From contig JAZQSE010000030.1 of NCBI GenBank assembly GCA_045629945.1, forward strand, positions 9,811 to 73,810: a DNA stretch of 64,000 nt, read 5' to 3'. The DNA comes from UBA1765 sp045629945. Its GTDB lineage: Bacteria > Fibrobacterota > Fibrobacteria > Fibrobacterales > Fibrobacteraceae. Of this stretch, positions 26,962 to 34,524 are shown piece by piece. Each line of letters starts with the position of its first letter. Position 1 is the stretch's first letter. A program made the translations under genes and the position numbers. The notes under the pieces are model-generated. The model saw only the letters and a list, made by a program, of their open reading frames with translations, ran no database searches and had not been told where the DNA came from.

Positions 26962-28236
26962 ATGAAAACATTGAAAGAAGAAGCTTTGGCTTACCACTCT
27001 GAAGGAACTCCGGGAAAAATTGCAGTTGTCCCTACTAAGCCGCATACAACTCAAAAGGAATTGGGTTTGGCTTATACTCCGGGTGTTGCTGAGCCATGCT
27101 TGGAAATTGAACGTGATCCTGAACTTGCTTACGAATATACTACTAAAGGAAATTTAGTTGCTGTTATTTCTAATGGTACAGCAGTTCTCGGCTTGGGAAA
27201 TATCGGAGCCCTCGCTGGAAAGCCTGTAATGGAAGGTAAAGGCCTTTTATTTAAGGTTTATGCTGGTGTGGACGTTTTTGATATCGAAGTAAATGAAACC
27301 GATCCGAAGAAATTTGTGGAAGTTGTAAAAGCAATCGCTCCTACTTTTGGTGGTATCAATCTTGAAGATATTAAGGCTCCTGAATGTTTTGAAATTGAAG
27401 ACCGCTTAAAGGAAGAACTTGATATTCCTGTAATGCACGACGACCAACATGGTACAGCGATTATTTCTGCTGCGGGTATTTTGAATGCATTAGAAGTTGT
27501 GGGAAAAAAACTAGAAGATGTTAAAATGGTTGTAAGTGGTGCAGGGGCAGCTGCTTCTGCTTGCACCAAACTTTATCTTTCTCTTGGTTTAAAGAAAGAA
27601 AATCTTTTAATGCTTGATAGTCAGGGGGTTATCCGTAAAGACAGAGAAAAATTGAGCGAACCAAAGAAAATTTTTGCAACAGACCGCACAGATGCATATA
27701 CATTAGCAGACGCTTTGAAGGGAGCAGATGTTTTCCTTGGCGTTTCAAAGGCAAATGTGCTTACTCGTGAAATGATTCGTTCTATGGCTGACAAGCCAAT
27801 TGTTTTTGCTTGTGCAAACCCTAATCCAGAAATTACTTACGAAGAAGCCAAAGCTTCTCGTGATGATTTGATTTTAGGAACTGGTCGTTCTGATTACCCG
27901 AACCAAGTAAATAACGTGCTTGCTTTCCCTTACATTTTCCGTGGTGCATTAGATGTTCGTGCTACAACAATCAACGAAGAAATGAAGCATGCAGCGGTTT
28001 ATGCTATTGCTAAGGTTGCTCGTGAGGAAATTCCTGCAGAACTTCAAAAGTCATTTAATCTTGAAGGTTTGACTTTTGGTGCAGAATACTTGATTCCAAA
28101 GCCATGGGATCCACGTTTGCTTCCTGAAGTCTCATTAGCAGTAGCTAAAGCCGCTGTTGAAAGTGGTGTTGCCCGTAAACCAATCACTGATTGGGACGCT
28201 TACAGAGAAAAATTAATTTCTATGAAACGCGTTTAA
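26962..28236 (+). CDS. Malic enzyme (malate oxidoreductase, decarboxylating)
   Basis: Converts malate to pyruvate and CO2 with NAD(P). 424 residues, the short form without the C-terminal phosphotransacetylase-like domain. Seen: TPGVAEPCLEI, NGTAVLGLGNIGALAGKPVMEGK, the metal-binding DIKAPECFEIE and MHDDQHGTA, the Rossmann VVSGAGAAASACTKL, and FACANPNPEI with GRSDYPNQVNNVLAFPYIFRGALD. Single gene with its own promoter (TTGGAA ... TATCTT at about 26883-26910) and terminator. In a succinate-forming fermenter it would link the C4 branch to pyruvate; the cofactor cannot be decided from the sequence alone. Confidence 0.93.
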   Translation: MKTLKEEALAYHSEGTPGKIAVVPTKPHTTQKELGLAYTPGVAEPCLEIERDPELAYEYTTKGNLVAVISNGTAVLGLGNIGALAGKPVMEGKGLLFKVYAGVDVFDIEVNETDPKKFVEVVKAIAPTFGGINLEDIKAPECFEIEDRLKEELDIPVMHDDQHGTAIISAAGILNALEVVGKKLEDVKMVVSGAGAAASACTKLYLSLGLKKENLLMLDSQGVIRKDREKLSEPKKIFATDRTDAYTLADALKGADVFLGVSKANVLTREMIRSMADKPIVFACANPNPEITYEEAKASRDDLILGTGRSDYPNQVNNVLAFPYIFRGALDVRATTINEEMKHAAVYAIAKVAREEIPAELQKSFNLEGLTFGAEYLIPKPWDPRLLPEVSLAVAKAAVESGVARKPITDWDAYREKLISMKRV

Positions 28237-28257
28237 ATCTGTTTCTTTTTTCTTTGA

Positions 28258-28298
28258 AATCCCAGTAAACTTTAATGTGTTTGCTGGGATTTTTTTTG
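28258..28298 (+). terminator. Terminator after the malic enzyme gene
   Basis: A 13-bp stem (28258-28270 with 28279-28291, one T-G pair) and a run of T to 28298. Confidence 0.85.
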
Positions 28299-28332
28299 TA
28301 AATTTTTTGGTGTTATTTTAAATGGAGTTTTT

Positions 28333-29271
28333 ATGCGTTGTCTTGTAACGGGTGGTGCTGGTTTTTTAGGAAGTCATCTTTGTGAATGGTTGTTAAATGA
28401 CGGCCATGAAGTGATTTGTCTAGATAACTATTTTACAGGCAGACTTGCAAATATTGCTCATTTACGAGATAATAAAAATTTTGAAGTAATCCGCCACGAT
28501 GTTACAGAACCGATTCTTTTAGAAGTTGATAGAATCTTTAATTTAGCTTGCCCGGCAAGCCCTGTACATTACCAACACAATCCGGTAAAAACGATTAAAA
28601 CAAGTGTTATGGGTGCAATAAATATGCTTGGTATGGCTAAGCGAGTTCATGCAAGAATTTTGCAGGCCAGCACAAGTGAAATTTATGGAGACCCAGTTGT
28701 TCACCCACAAAAAGAAGATTATTGGGGAAACGTTAATCCTATTGGTATTCGCAGTTGTTATGACGAAGGAAAACGAGTTGCTGAAACGCTTTTTATGGAT
28801 TACCACAGGCAGAATAAGGTAGATATTCGCATTGTCCGTATTTTTAATACTTATGGTCCAAGAATGCTCCCCAATGATGGTCGCGTTGTCAGTAATTTCA
28901 TTGTGCAAGCTTTAAAAGGTGAACCTATTACGATTTATGGCGATGGCACGCAAACGCGCAGTTTTTGTTATGTAGATGATTTAATTGAAGCGTTTGTAAA
29001 AATGATGGAGCAAGAAAATATTATCGGGCCGGTAAATGTCGGAAATCCTGGCGAATTTACTATGCTTGATTTAGCAAATGAAGTTCTTGTTTTAACGGGC
29101 TCTAAAAGCAAGATTGTTTATAAAGAATTGCCAGGCGATGACCCGAAAATGCGTAAGCCAGATATTAGTCTTGCTAAATCACAATTAAATTGGGAACCTA
29201 AAATACCATTGCAAGAAGGCCTTAAGAAAACAATAGCTTACTTTGAAAATCTTTTAAGTGTGTCAAAGTAA
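28333..29271 (+). CDS. UDP-glucuronate decarboxylase (UDP-xylose synthase)
   Basis: Extended short-chain dehydrogenase/reductase that makes UDP-xylose from UDP-glucuronate for surface polysaccharide. 312 residues. NAD-binding GGAGFLGSHLCEWLL at the N terminus, LDNYFTGRLANI, NLACPASPVHYQ, the active-site Y..K in SCYDEGKRVAET and the UXS-typical RIFNTYGPRM and YGDGTQTRSFCYVDDL. The PASP segment and SCYDEGKR separate it from generic GalE-type epimerases. GGAG precedes the ATG. Its end overlaps the convergent nth gene by 9 bp. Confidence 0.88.
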   Translation: MRCLVTGGAGFLGSHLCEWLLNDGHEVICLDNYFTGRLANIAHLRDNKNFEVIRHDVTEPILLEVDRIFNLACPASPVHYQHNPVKTIKTSVMGAINMLGMAKRVHARILQASTSEIYGDPVVHPQKEDYWGNVNPIGIRSCYDEGKRVAETLFMDYHRQNKVDIRIVRIFNTYGPRMLPNDGRVVSNFIVQALKGEPITIYGDGTQTRSFCYVDDLIEAFVKMMEQENIIGPVNVGNPGEFTMLDLANEVLVLTGSKSKIVYKELPGDDPKMRKPDISLAKSQLNWEPKIPLQEGLKKTIAYFENLLSVSK

Positions 29272-29877
29272 ACTGCAAATAGGGCAGAGTTCGGGTTTAT
29301 GCCCACGAGCTTTGCAATAAGTGCGGCCAAAGTAAATAATTTGCAAATGCAGTTTTTCCCAATGTTCTTTAGGGAAAATTCTTTTGAGGTCGCTTTCTGT
29401 TTTTTCAACAGACTCACCATTACTTAAGCCCCAACGCTTTGCAAGGCGATGAATATGAGTATCTACAGGGAAGGCTGGAATTTTAAAAATATGACTCATA
29501 ACAACACTTGCTGTTTTGTGGCCCACGCCTGGCAGTTGTTCTAATTCCTCAAAAGTTTTAGGTACTTCGCCGTTGTATTTTTCTAAAAGGATTTTTGAAA
29601 GAGTAAAAATGTTGTGGCTTTTTGTATTAAAAAAGCCACAAGGCTTTATTATTTCGGCAATTTCTGATTCTCCAAGTTGTAGCATTTTTTGTGGAGAATT
29701 TGCTTTTTTAAAAAGGACTTGAGTGACTTGATTGACTCTTGCATCTGTACATTGTGCACTCAATAAAACAGCAATTAAAAATGTGTAAGCATTGGTGTGA
29801 TTTAATGGAATCGGTGGATTAGGAAACAAATGGTCTAATGTTTCTGTAATAAAAGCAATGCGTTCTTTTTTGTTCAT
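29263..29877 (-). CDS. nth: Endonuclease III, shortened iron-sulfur loop
   Basis: Bifunctional DNA glycosylase/AP lyase for oxidised pyrimidines. 204 residues. Helix-hairpin-helix ELEQLPGVGHKTASVV with catalytic Lys near 122, and catalytic Asp in FPVDTHIHRLAKRWGLS. The C-terminal cluster region reads YCKARGHKPELCPICSLL: three Cys with spacing 9 and 2, then the end of the protein, where the classical C-X6-C-X2-C-X5-C has four. A His lies between the first two Cys. Starts with a 4-bp overlap on the cysE stop. Confidence 0.92.
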   Translation of the reverse strand: MNKKERIAFITETLDHLFPNPPIPLNHTNAYTFLIAVLLSAQCTDARVNQVTQVLFKKANSPQKMLQLGESEIAEIIKPCGFFNTKSHNIFTLSKILLEKYNGEVPKTFEELEQLPGVGHKTASVVMSHIFKIPAFPVDTHIHRLAKRWGLSNGESVEKTESDLKRIFPKEHWEKLHLQIIYFGRTYCKARGHKPELCPICSLL

Positions 29878-30662
29878 TTAGCGTCTTGCGTAAAATCTTG
29901 TTGCATGTTAAAGCTAGGCATTTCATCTTTTGGGTGGCCTACTTCAACAGCAGGAACTCCAGCAAAAGTGGTGTGCGAAGGAACGTTGCCTAAAACTACG
30001 GCGCCCGCTCCAATTTTAGCGCCATCACCAATATGAATGTTGCCTAAAAGTTGGGCATGCGCTCCAAGCATCACACCATCTCCGACTTTAGGGTGACGAT
30101 CGCCGCATTCATTACCTGTTCCGCCAAGAGTAACACCGTGTAATATAGAAACGTTGTTTCCAATAACAGCTGTTTCCCCAATAACAATATTTGTTGCGTG
30201 GTCAATTAAAAGCCCGTGACCGATTTTGGCAGCCGGGTGAATGTCCATACCGAATTTTCGGCTGATAATACTTTGGAACATTTTTGCTGTAAAACGTTCG
30301 TTATTTTCCCATAAAGCATGGGCAATCCGGTATGCTTGTAAACCTTGAAAACCTTTGAAAAATAGCAATGGTTCCAAATAGCCTAGGCAAGCCGGGTCAC
30401 GTAAAACGGTAGCCACTAAATCTTTTTTGGCATACTCTAAAATTTCTGGGAATTTTTCAAAGCAGGAATGGATGAGTGTTTCTAGTTTTTCTCTGTTAAT
30501 TATTTCGCCGGCAAGCCCGCAAGCAAGAGTAACAGTAAGCATTTCTTTGAAAGAATCTTTCAATAAAATTTGTTCTTGAAGCATAGGCGATGCGAAAGGT
30601 TCATTTTGGTTGAAACTTTCTGCTTCTTGCTTTAAACGTATTGTCAGTTCTTCAATAGTCAC
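29874..30662 (-). CDS. cysE: Serine O-acetyltransferase
   Basis: Makes O-acetylserine from serine and acetyl-CoA, the first step of cysteine synthesis. 262 residues. An N-terminal helical domain (about 1-140) includes DPACLGYLEPLLFFKGFQGLQAYRIAHALW. The left-handed beta-helix of hexapeptide repeats follows with catalytic His in IDHATNIVIGET and HGVTLGGTG, and GDRHPKVGDGV. The end (AVEVGHPKDEMPSF) is the usual feedback tail region. Co-transcribed with nth; the upstream gene is 52 bp away on the same strand. Confidence 0.93.
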   Translation of the reverse strand: MTIEELTIRLKQEAESFNQNEPFASPMLQEQILLKDSFKEMLTVTLACGLAGEIINREKLETLIHSCFEKFPEILEYAKKDLVATVLRDPACLGYLEPLLFFKGFQGLQAYRIAHALWENNERFTAKMFQSIISRKFGMDIHPAAKIGHGLLIDHATNIVIGETAVIGNNVSILHGVTLGGTGNECGDRHPKVGDGVMLGAHAQLLGNIHIGDGAKIGAGAVVLGNVPSHTTFAGVPAVEVGHPKDEMPSFNMQQDFTQDAK

Positions 30663-30714
30663 AATAAACCTCTTTCTTCACCAACAGAAATATAAAATAT
30701 TGAACTTTTGCTTT

Positions 30715-31080
30715 TTACAATTTAACTCGATTTGGGAGTGGTTTGAAATACCCATTTTTTCGTAATTGGGCAAAAACTTTAGGTAAATCATTTTCATCTA
30801 TTTTTTCCATATCTTTTAATATGTCATCAGAAATTCTTTTTTGTAATTGGAAAGCAAAAGGGATATCATTTTTTTGCGAGCGGAACCAAGCAATTTTTAA
30901 TTTTTCAAAAAAACTTTTCCATGGAAACAAATCTTCTATAGAAAGAAAAAAAACGCGCGGGAGCAAATGATCTGTTGCCTCTAATTTTATGTCGCCATTT
31001 TTGGCGCAATCAACTAAAAATGCAATACGAGTTTTGTTTTCAGTAGCTTTTTGTGCAGGGATTTCTAATAAAATAGGCAT
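30715..31080 (-). CDS. Small unknown protein
   Basis: 121 residues, not recognised. No signal peptide. It has a hydrophobic N-terminal strand, a middle segment with several Trp/Phe (LFPWKSFFEKLKIAWF) and a charged helical C terminus (DDILKDMEKIDENDLPKVFAQLRKNGYF). It lies 13 bp below the secreted-protein gene and 52 bp above cysE on the same strand, so it is probably in one transcript with them. Codon use is like its neighbours. Confidence 0.6.
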   Translation of the reverse strand: MPILLEIPAQKATENKTRIAFLVDCAKNGDIKLEATDHLLPRVFFLSIEDLFPWKSFFEKLKIAWFRSQKNDIPFAFQLQKRISDDILKDMEKIDENDLPKVFAQLRKNGYFKPLPNRVKL

Positions 31081-31093
31081 GACAATAATCTAA

Positions 31094-31585
31094 TTAAAGT
31101 TCTACAATGTAAGCAATGTTCCAAAGCAAATTAGTAGAGGAAGAATTGATAGGTTTAAAAACAGGGTATAGCGTTGTTACTTTAAAGCCAAATAAATTCG
31201 CCGAAAGTGCTAAAGAAATGTCTATGTATTCTTTGTGGTTGAAATTCCATAAAGAATGAGTATTGTTGGCTTGATTGAAAGCTTGGTTCCTTTTGTTTGG
31301 TGCTTTTGCATAAAGGTGGCTACAAGAAACGCCGGCATCAAGAGAAAAGGGAAGCTCATCAAAAAAACGGTAAGCCAAAGTCCCACGATAAGTCATCCAA
31401 AAATCATTTGTTTCTTGTTTTATGCCCATTCCTTCTAGTTGAAAAACAAATGCGTCTAATCGGATAACTCCGACTAGAGCTACAGGAACATGCCTACCAG
31501 TTGAAAGTCCAACTTCAAAAATAGGACTGGCATTTATTGCCGAAACAGCTAGAACAAAAAAGAAAATGTGGAAAATATTTTTCAC
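31094..31585 (-). CDS. Small exported protein, possibly beta-barrel
   Basis: 163 residues with a signal peptide (about 1-19, FFFVLAVSAINASP). The rest alternates polar and hydrophobic residues with aromatic strand ends (FQLEGMGIKQ, YRGTLAYRFFDELPFSLDAGVSCSHLYA, IDISLALSANLFGFKVTTLYPVFKP), which suggests an outer-membrane or periplasmic beta structure. Family not recognised. First gene of a four-gene minus-strand run ending with nth, divergent from pdxB (31 bp between starts). Confidence 0.6.
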   Translation of the reverse strand: MKNIFHIFFFVLAVSAINASPIFEVGLSTGRHVPVALVGVIRLDAFVFQLEGMGIKQETNDFWMTYRGTLAYRFFDELPFSLDAGVSCSHLYAKAPNKRNQAFNQANNTHSLWNFNHKEYIDISLALSANLFGFKVTTLYPVFKPINSSSTNLLWNIAYIVEL

Positions 31586-31616
31586 GCCTTAAAAATAGAA
31601 AGCTAGATTGTAAGGC

Positions 31617-32756
31617 ATGAAACAAAAATTGCGAATTGTTGCCGATGAAGCGATTCCTTTCTTAAAAGGAGTGTTAGAACCTTTTGCCGAAATGCTTTAT
31701 CTGCCAGGAAACGCAATTTCAAAAAAAAATGTAGAAAATGCAGATGCTTTACTAGTGCGGACAAGAACTAGTTGTAATGCAGAACTTTTAGAAAATTCTT
31801 CTGTAAAAATGATTGCTACAGCAACCATTGGTACGGATCATTTGGACAAATCTTTTTTAGAAAGGAAAGGGATATTTTACACAAATGCTCCTGCTTGTAA
31901 TGCAGACAGTGTGGTTCAATATTTTACAGCTGCGTTATTGGAAATGTGTGCAAGGCAAAAAAAAGATTTTCGAAATCTGACTTTAGGAATTGTTGGTGTC
32001 GGAAATATTGGAAGTAGAATTCTTCAAGTTGGAAAGATCCTTGGCATGCGCGTTTTGTGTTGTGATTTGCCCAAGCAAGAAGAAGGCAATTTTGATATAG
32101 GTGTTTCTTTTAAAACGATTTGTGAAGAATCAGATATTATAACATTTCACACGCCATTAACAAGAACCGGGCTTTTTCCAACATACCACATGTTTAATGA
32201 AAATACTTTATCTTGGGTAAAGAAACCTTTTTGGTTGTTTAATGCTTCAAGAGGAGAAGTTGTTTCTGAAAAGGCTTTAAAATGGGCAATAGAAACAGGA
32301 ACTTGCTCAGCGGCTGTGATAGATGTTTTTGAAAACGAGCCTGTTATTCATAAAAGTTTTTTAGAAAAAGTTTCTATAGCAACACCTCATATTGCAGGCT
32401 ATAGTTTAGATGGTAAAGCTAATGCAACCTCTCAGATTGTGCAACAGGTGGCTTTATTTTTTGATATACCTGAATTAAAAACATTTAATGTTGAACTTCA
32501 AGATATTGACAAAAAATGGGTTATTGATTTTAAAGAGACAAATACACTTGTTGGGCAAATACAAAAAGTTTATCGATTAAGTTATGATATTAATCAAGAT
32601 GATTTTTTATTGAGAAAAAATCCAGAACAATTTGAATGGTTTAGAAAAAATTATCCTAAACGCCGAGAACCCAAAGCCTATAAGATTTTAATTCAGAACT
32701 TTTTGCCAGAGACAAAAGAGATTTTAGAAAAATTAGGTTTTGTTATAGAAAATTAA
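31617..32756 (+). CDS. pdxB: Erythronate-4-phosphate dehydrogenase
   Basis: Oxidises 4-phosphoerythronate in the DXP-independent pyridoxal-phosphate pathway. D-2-hydroxyacid dehydrogenase fold: VRTRTSCNAELLE, ATIGTDHLD, the Rossmann motif LGIVGVGNIGSRIL near 123, catalytic Arg in NASRGEVVSE, a Glu in DVFENEP and His in TPHIAGYSLDGKANAT, the last being characteristic of PdxB rather than SerA. 379 residues with the PdxB-type C-terminal extension after about 290. The gap to the divergent gene is only 31 bp, so promoters overlap. Confidence 0.9.
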   Translation: MKQKLRIVADEAIPFLKGVLEPFAEMLYLPGNAISKKNVENADALLVRTRTSCNAELLENSSVKMIATATIGTDHLDKSFLERKGIFYTNAPACNADSVVQYFTAALLEMCARQKKDFRNLTLGIVGVGNIGSRILQVGKILGMRVLCCDLPKQEEGNFDIGVSFKTICEESDIITFHTPLTRTGLFPTYHMFNENTLSWVKKPFWLFNASRGEVVSEKALKWAIETGTCSAAVIDVFENEPVIHKSFLEKVSIATPHIAGYSLDGKANATSQIVQQVALFFDIPELKTFNVELQDIDKKWVIDFKETNTLVGQIQKVYRLSYDINQDDFLLRKNPEQFEWFRKNYPKRREPKAYKILIQNFLPETKEILEKLGFVIEN

Positions 32757-32846
32757 AGAACGATTTTTAAGTGGTTTTAAAATTCTGCAATTGGAAAATT
32801 TTAGGAAAGTGCTATTTTTTAATAAATATTTTTTACGAGGTGTAAA

Positions 32847-33704
32847 ATGAAAAAGAAATTTTTGGCCTTGGCAGCTATTTTAGTTGCAGGTGTTACTTCT
32901 CTCCATGCAGAAAATGGAATGTTCTCTGGATTTCTTCCAGAAAATTGGACGGCCGATGTAGTTGCTTCTATGAAGTATACTCGTCATTATTACAATAACT
33001 GGAGTGAAGATGGAACAAATACATCTGTTTGGCTTTTCCGCTATGATGCCGATGTTCAGGGAAATTGGAAATATGCTAATTGGCGTAACCTTATCAATTT
33101 AGCTTGGGGTCAGAATTATACTAAAGGAAATGGTACTCGCAAATCTGAAGACAAAATTTTCTGGGAAAGTACTGTAGACTTTAATTTGTTCAAATATGTT
33201 AAGCCTTATCTTGGTGGTCGTTTTGAATCCCAGTTCATGAAAGGTTATACTTACGATGATGAAGGGAACAGAACACCAATATCTTCATTTATGGACCCAG
33301 CTTATGTCACCCAATTTGCTGGTCTTGCTTATGTGCCAAACGATATGTTCTCACAACGTCTTGCTTTTGCTAATCGTATGACTATTTCTGATTGGTATGG
33401 CTTTGCTGATGACCCAGACACAAAGAAACGTGAAGGTTTCCGCGATGAACCAGGTCTTGAAAGTATTACTGAATTTAAATACGGCTTTATGGACATTGCT
33501 TCATTCAAGAGCCGTTTGTGGGCTTTCGTAAACTTTGAAGGCGTTGAAGAAATTGATGGTCGTTGGGAAAATACTCTTGCTGTAATGTTGACACCATTTA
33601 TTGAAATTTCAATAGGTGTTGAACTCTTCTATGATAAAGATTTAGACGAAGATATGCAATACAAAGATTCAATGTTATTTGGCCTGACCTGGCGTTGGTT
33701 CTAA
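32847..33704 (+). CDS. DUF3078-like outer-membrane protein
   Basis: 285 residues with signal peptide (MKKKFLALAAILVAGVTSLHA). The mature part is rich in aromatic beta-strands: YNNWSEDGTNTSVWLFRYDADVQG, WRNLINLAWGQNYTKGNG, and a typical outer-membrane end with terminal Phe (SMLFGLTWRWF). The NNW(S/A)xxG...NLAWG pattern and length fit the DUF3078 family of outer-membrane proteins; function unknown. The last 30 bp overlap the convergent downstream gene, and its terminator lies within that antisense gene. Confidence 0.75.
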   Translation: MKKKFLALAAILVAGVTSLHAENGMFSGFLPENWTADVVASMKYTRHYYNNWSEDGTNTSVWLFRYDADVQGNWKYANWRNLINLAWGQNYTKGNGTRKSEDKIFWESTVDFNLFKYVKPYLGGRFESQFMKGYTYDDEGNRTPISSFMDPAYVTQFAGLAYVPNDMFSQRLAFANRMTISDWYGFADDPDTKKREGFRDEPGLESITEFKYGFMDIASFKSRLWAFVNFEGVEEIDGRWENTLAVMLTPFIEISIGVELFYDKDLDEDMQYKDSMLFGLTWRWF

Positions 33705-34331
33705 TTGAATTAAATACTGAATTGAATCTTCTACACTCCGTTCCCAAGCGTTTCGTTTGGAACGGAGTTTTTTTAATGACTCTTCATCACTTAGACTTTC
33801 TTCTCGATATTGTTTTAATTCTTGATAGCCTTTTAAAAAATCTTGTGCTTTTTGAAAATCAGGAATGAGAGCTTGGAGTGAATTTTCAATTTTTTCATCT
33901 GAATAAAAGCGAAGAATCCCTGTAAGAGTTTTTGCGATAAATTCATTTTTATTTTCAGATAAAGATTCCTTTGCTTCTTCAAATTCAATAGGCGTTATAG
34001 AATCTAACCAAATCGCTTCTTTTTCAAACAAAGCATTGTCTAAAGCAAGTGCATCAGGCGTGCGAGAAATACGAACTTGTTCTTCTATAAAAGGGCTGTA
34101 ATCTTCTTTTGGCAAAGTTAAATTTTCGAGTCGGCAAAATTCAGTCAGTTTAATCAAGTTGCCTTTAGTTGGATTGTTAAGCAAAGATTCTTTTAAAACA
34201 GCTAGTTTCACTGCTTTGGGTAAATTTTTGAAAGCAGGGTCTTTATCGCTATTTAGTTGTAAATGGAGTTTGAAAATCCGAAAAAGTAACAAAAGAATCA
34301 AAAGAGAAAAAATGATAGTAAAAAGAGACAT
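33675..34331 (-). CDS. Unknown membrane-anchored helical protein
   Basis: 218 residues. One N-terminal membrane helix (SLFTIIFSLLILLLLFRIFKL) followed by a mostly helical, acidic, Glu/Lys-rich soluble part with no Cys to speak of. Family not recognised. It is alone on the minus strand and its 3' end overlaps the DUF3078-like gene by 30 bp. A plus-strand terminator hairpin (33735-33774) is embedded in its last 35 codons. Confidence 0.6.
   Translation of the reverse strand: MSLFTIIFSLLILLLLFRIFKLHLQLNSDKDPAFKNLPKAVKLAVLKESLLNNPTKGNLIKLTEFCRLENLTLPKEDYSPFIEEQVRISRTPDALALDNALFEKEAIWLDSITPIEFEEAKESLSENKNEFIAKTLTGILRFYSDEKIENSLQALIPDFQKAQDFLKGYQELKQYREESLSDEESLKKLRSKRNAWERSVEDSIQYLIQLEPTPGQAK
33735..33774 (+). 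terminator. Terminator of the DUF3078-like gene, inside an antisense gene
   Basis: ACTCCGTTCC (33735-33744) pairs with GGAACGGAGT (33759-33768), with extra pairs inward, followed by seven T on the plus strand. It sits in the coding sequence of the minus-strand gene. Confidence 0.85.
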
Positions 34332-34524
34332 AAAAACTCCAAAAGAAAACTTAAAAGAATATAGTAATGTATTTATTGAAGATTTTTCTGAAAAAATTAA
34401 AAGAGAAAATAAAAATTGTTTTTTTTGAAATCTTTTTTGTAAGTTCTTTCGAAATGTTTTTGGCTATATCCCGGGCAGGGGCTGTTTTTAAACAGGTATG
34501 CGGAATTTTAACCGGGTGGCCAGA

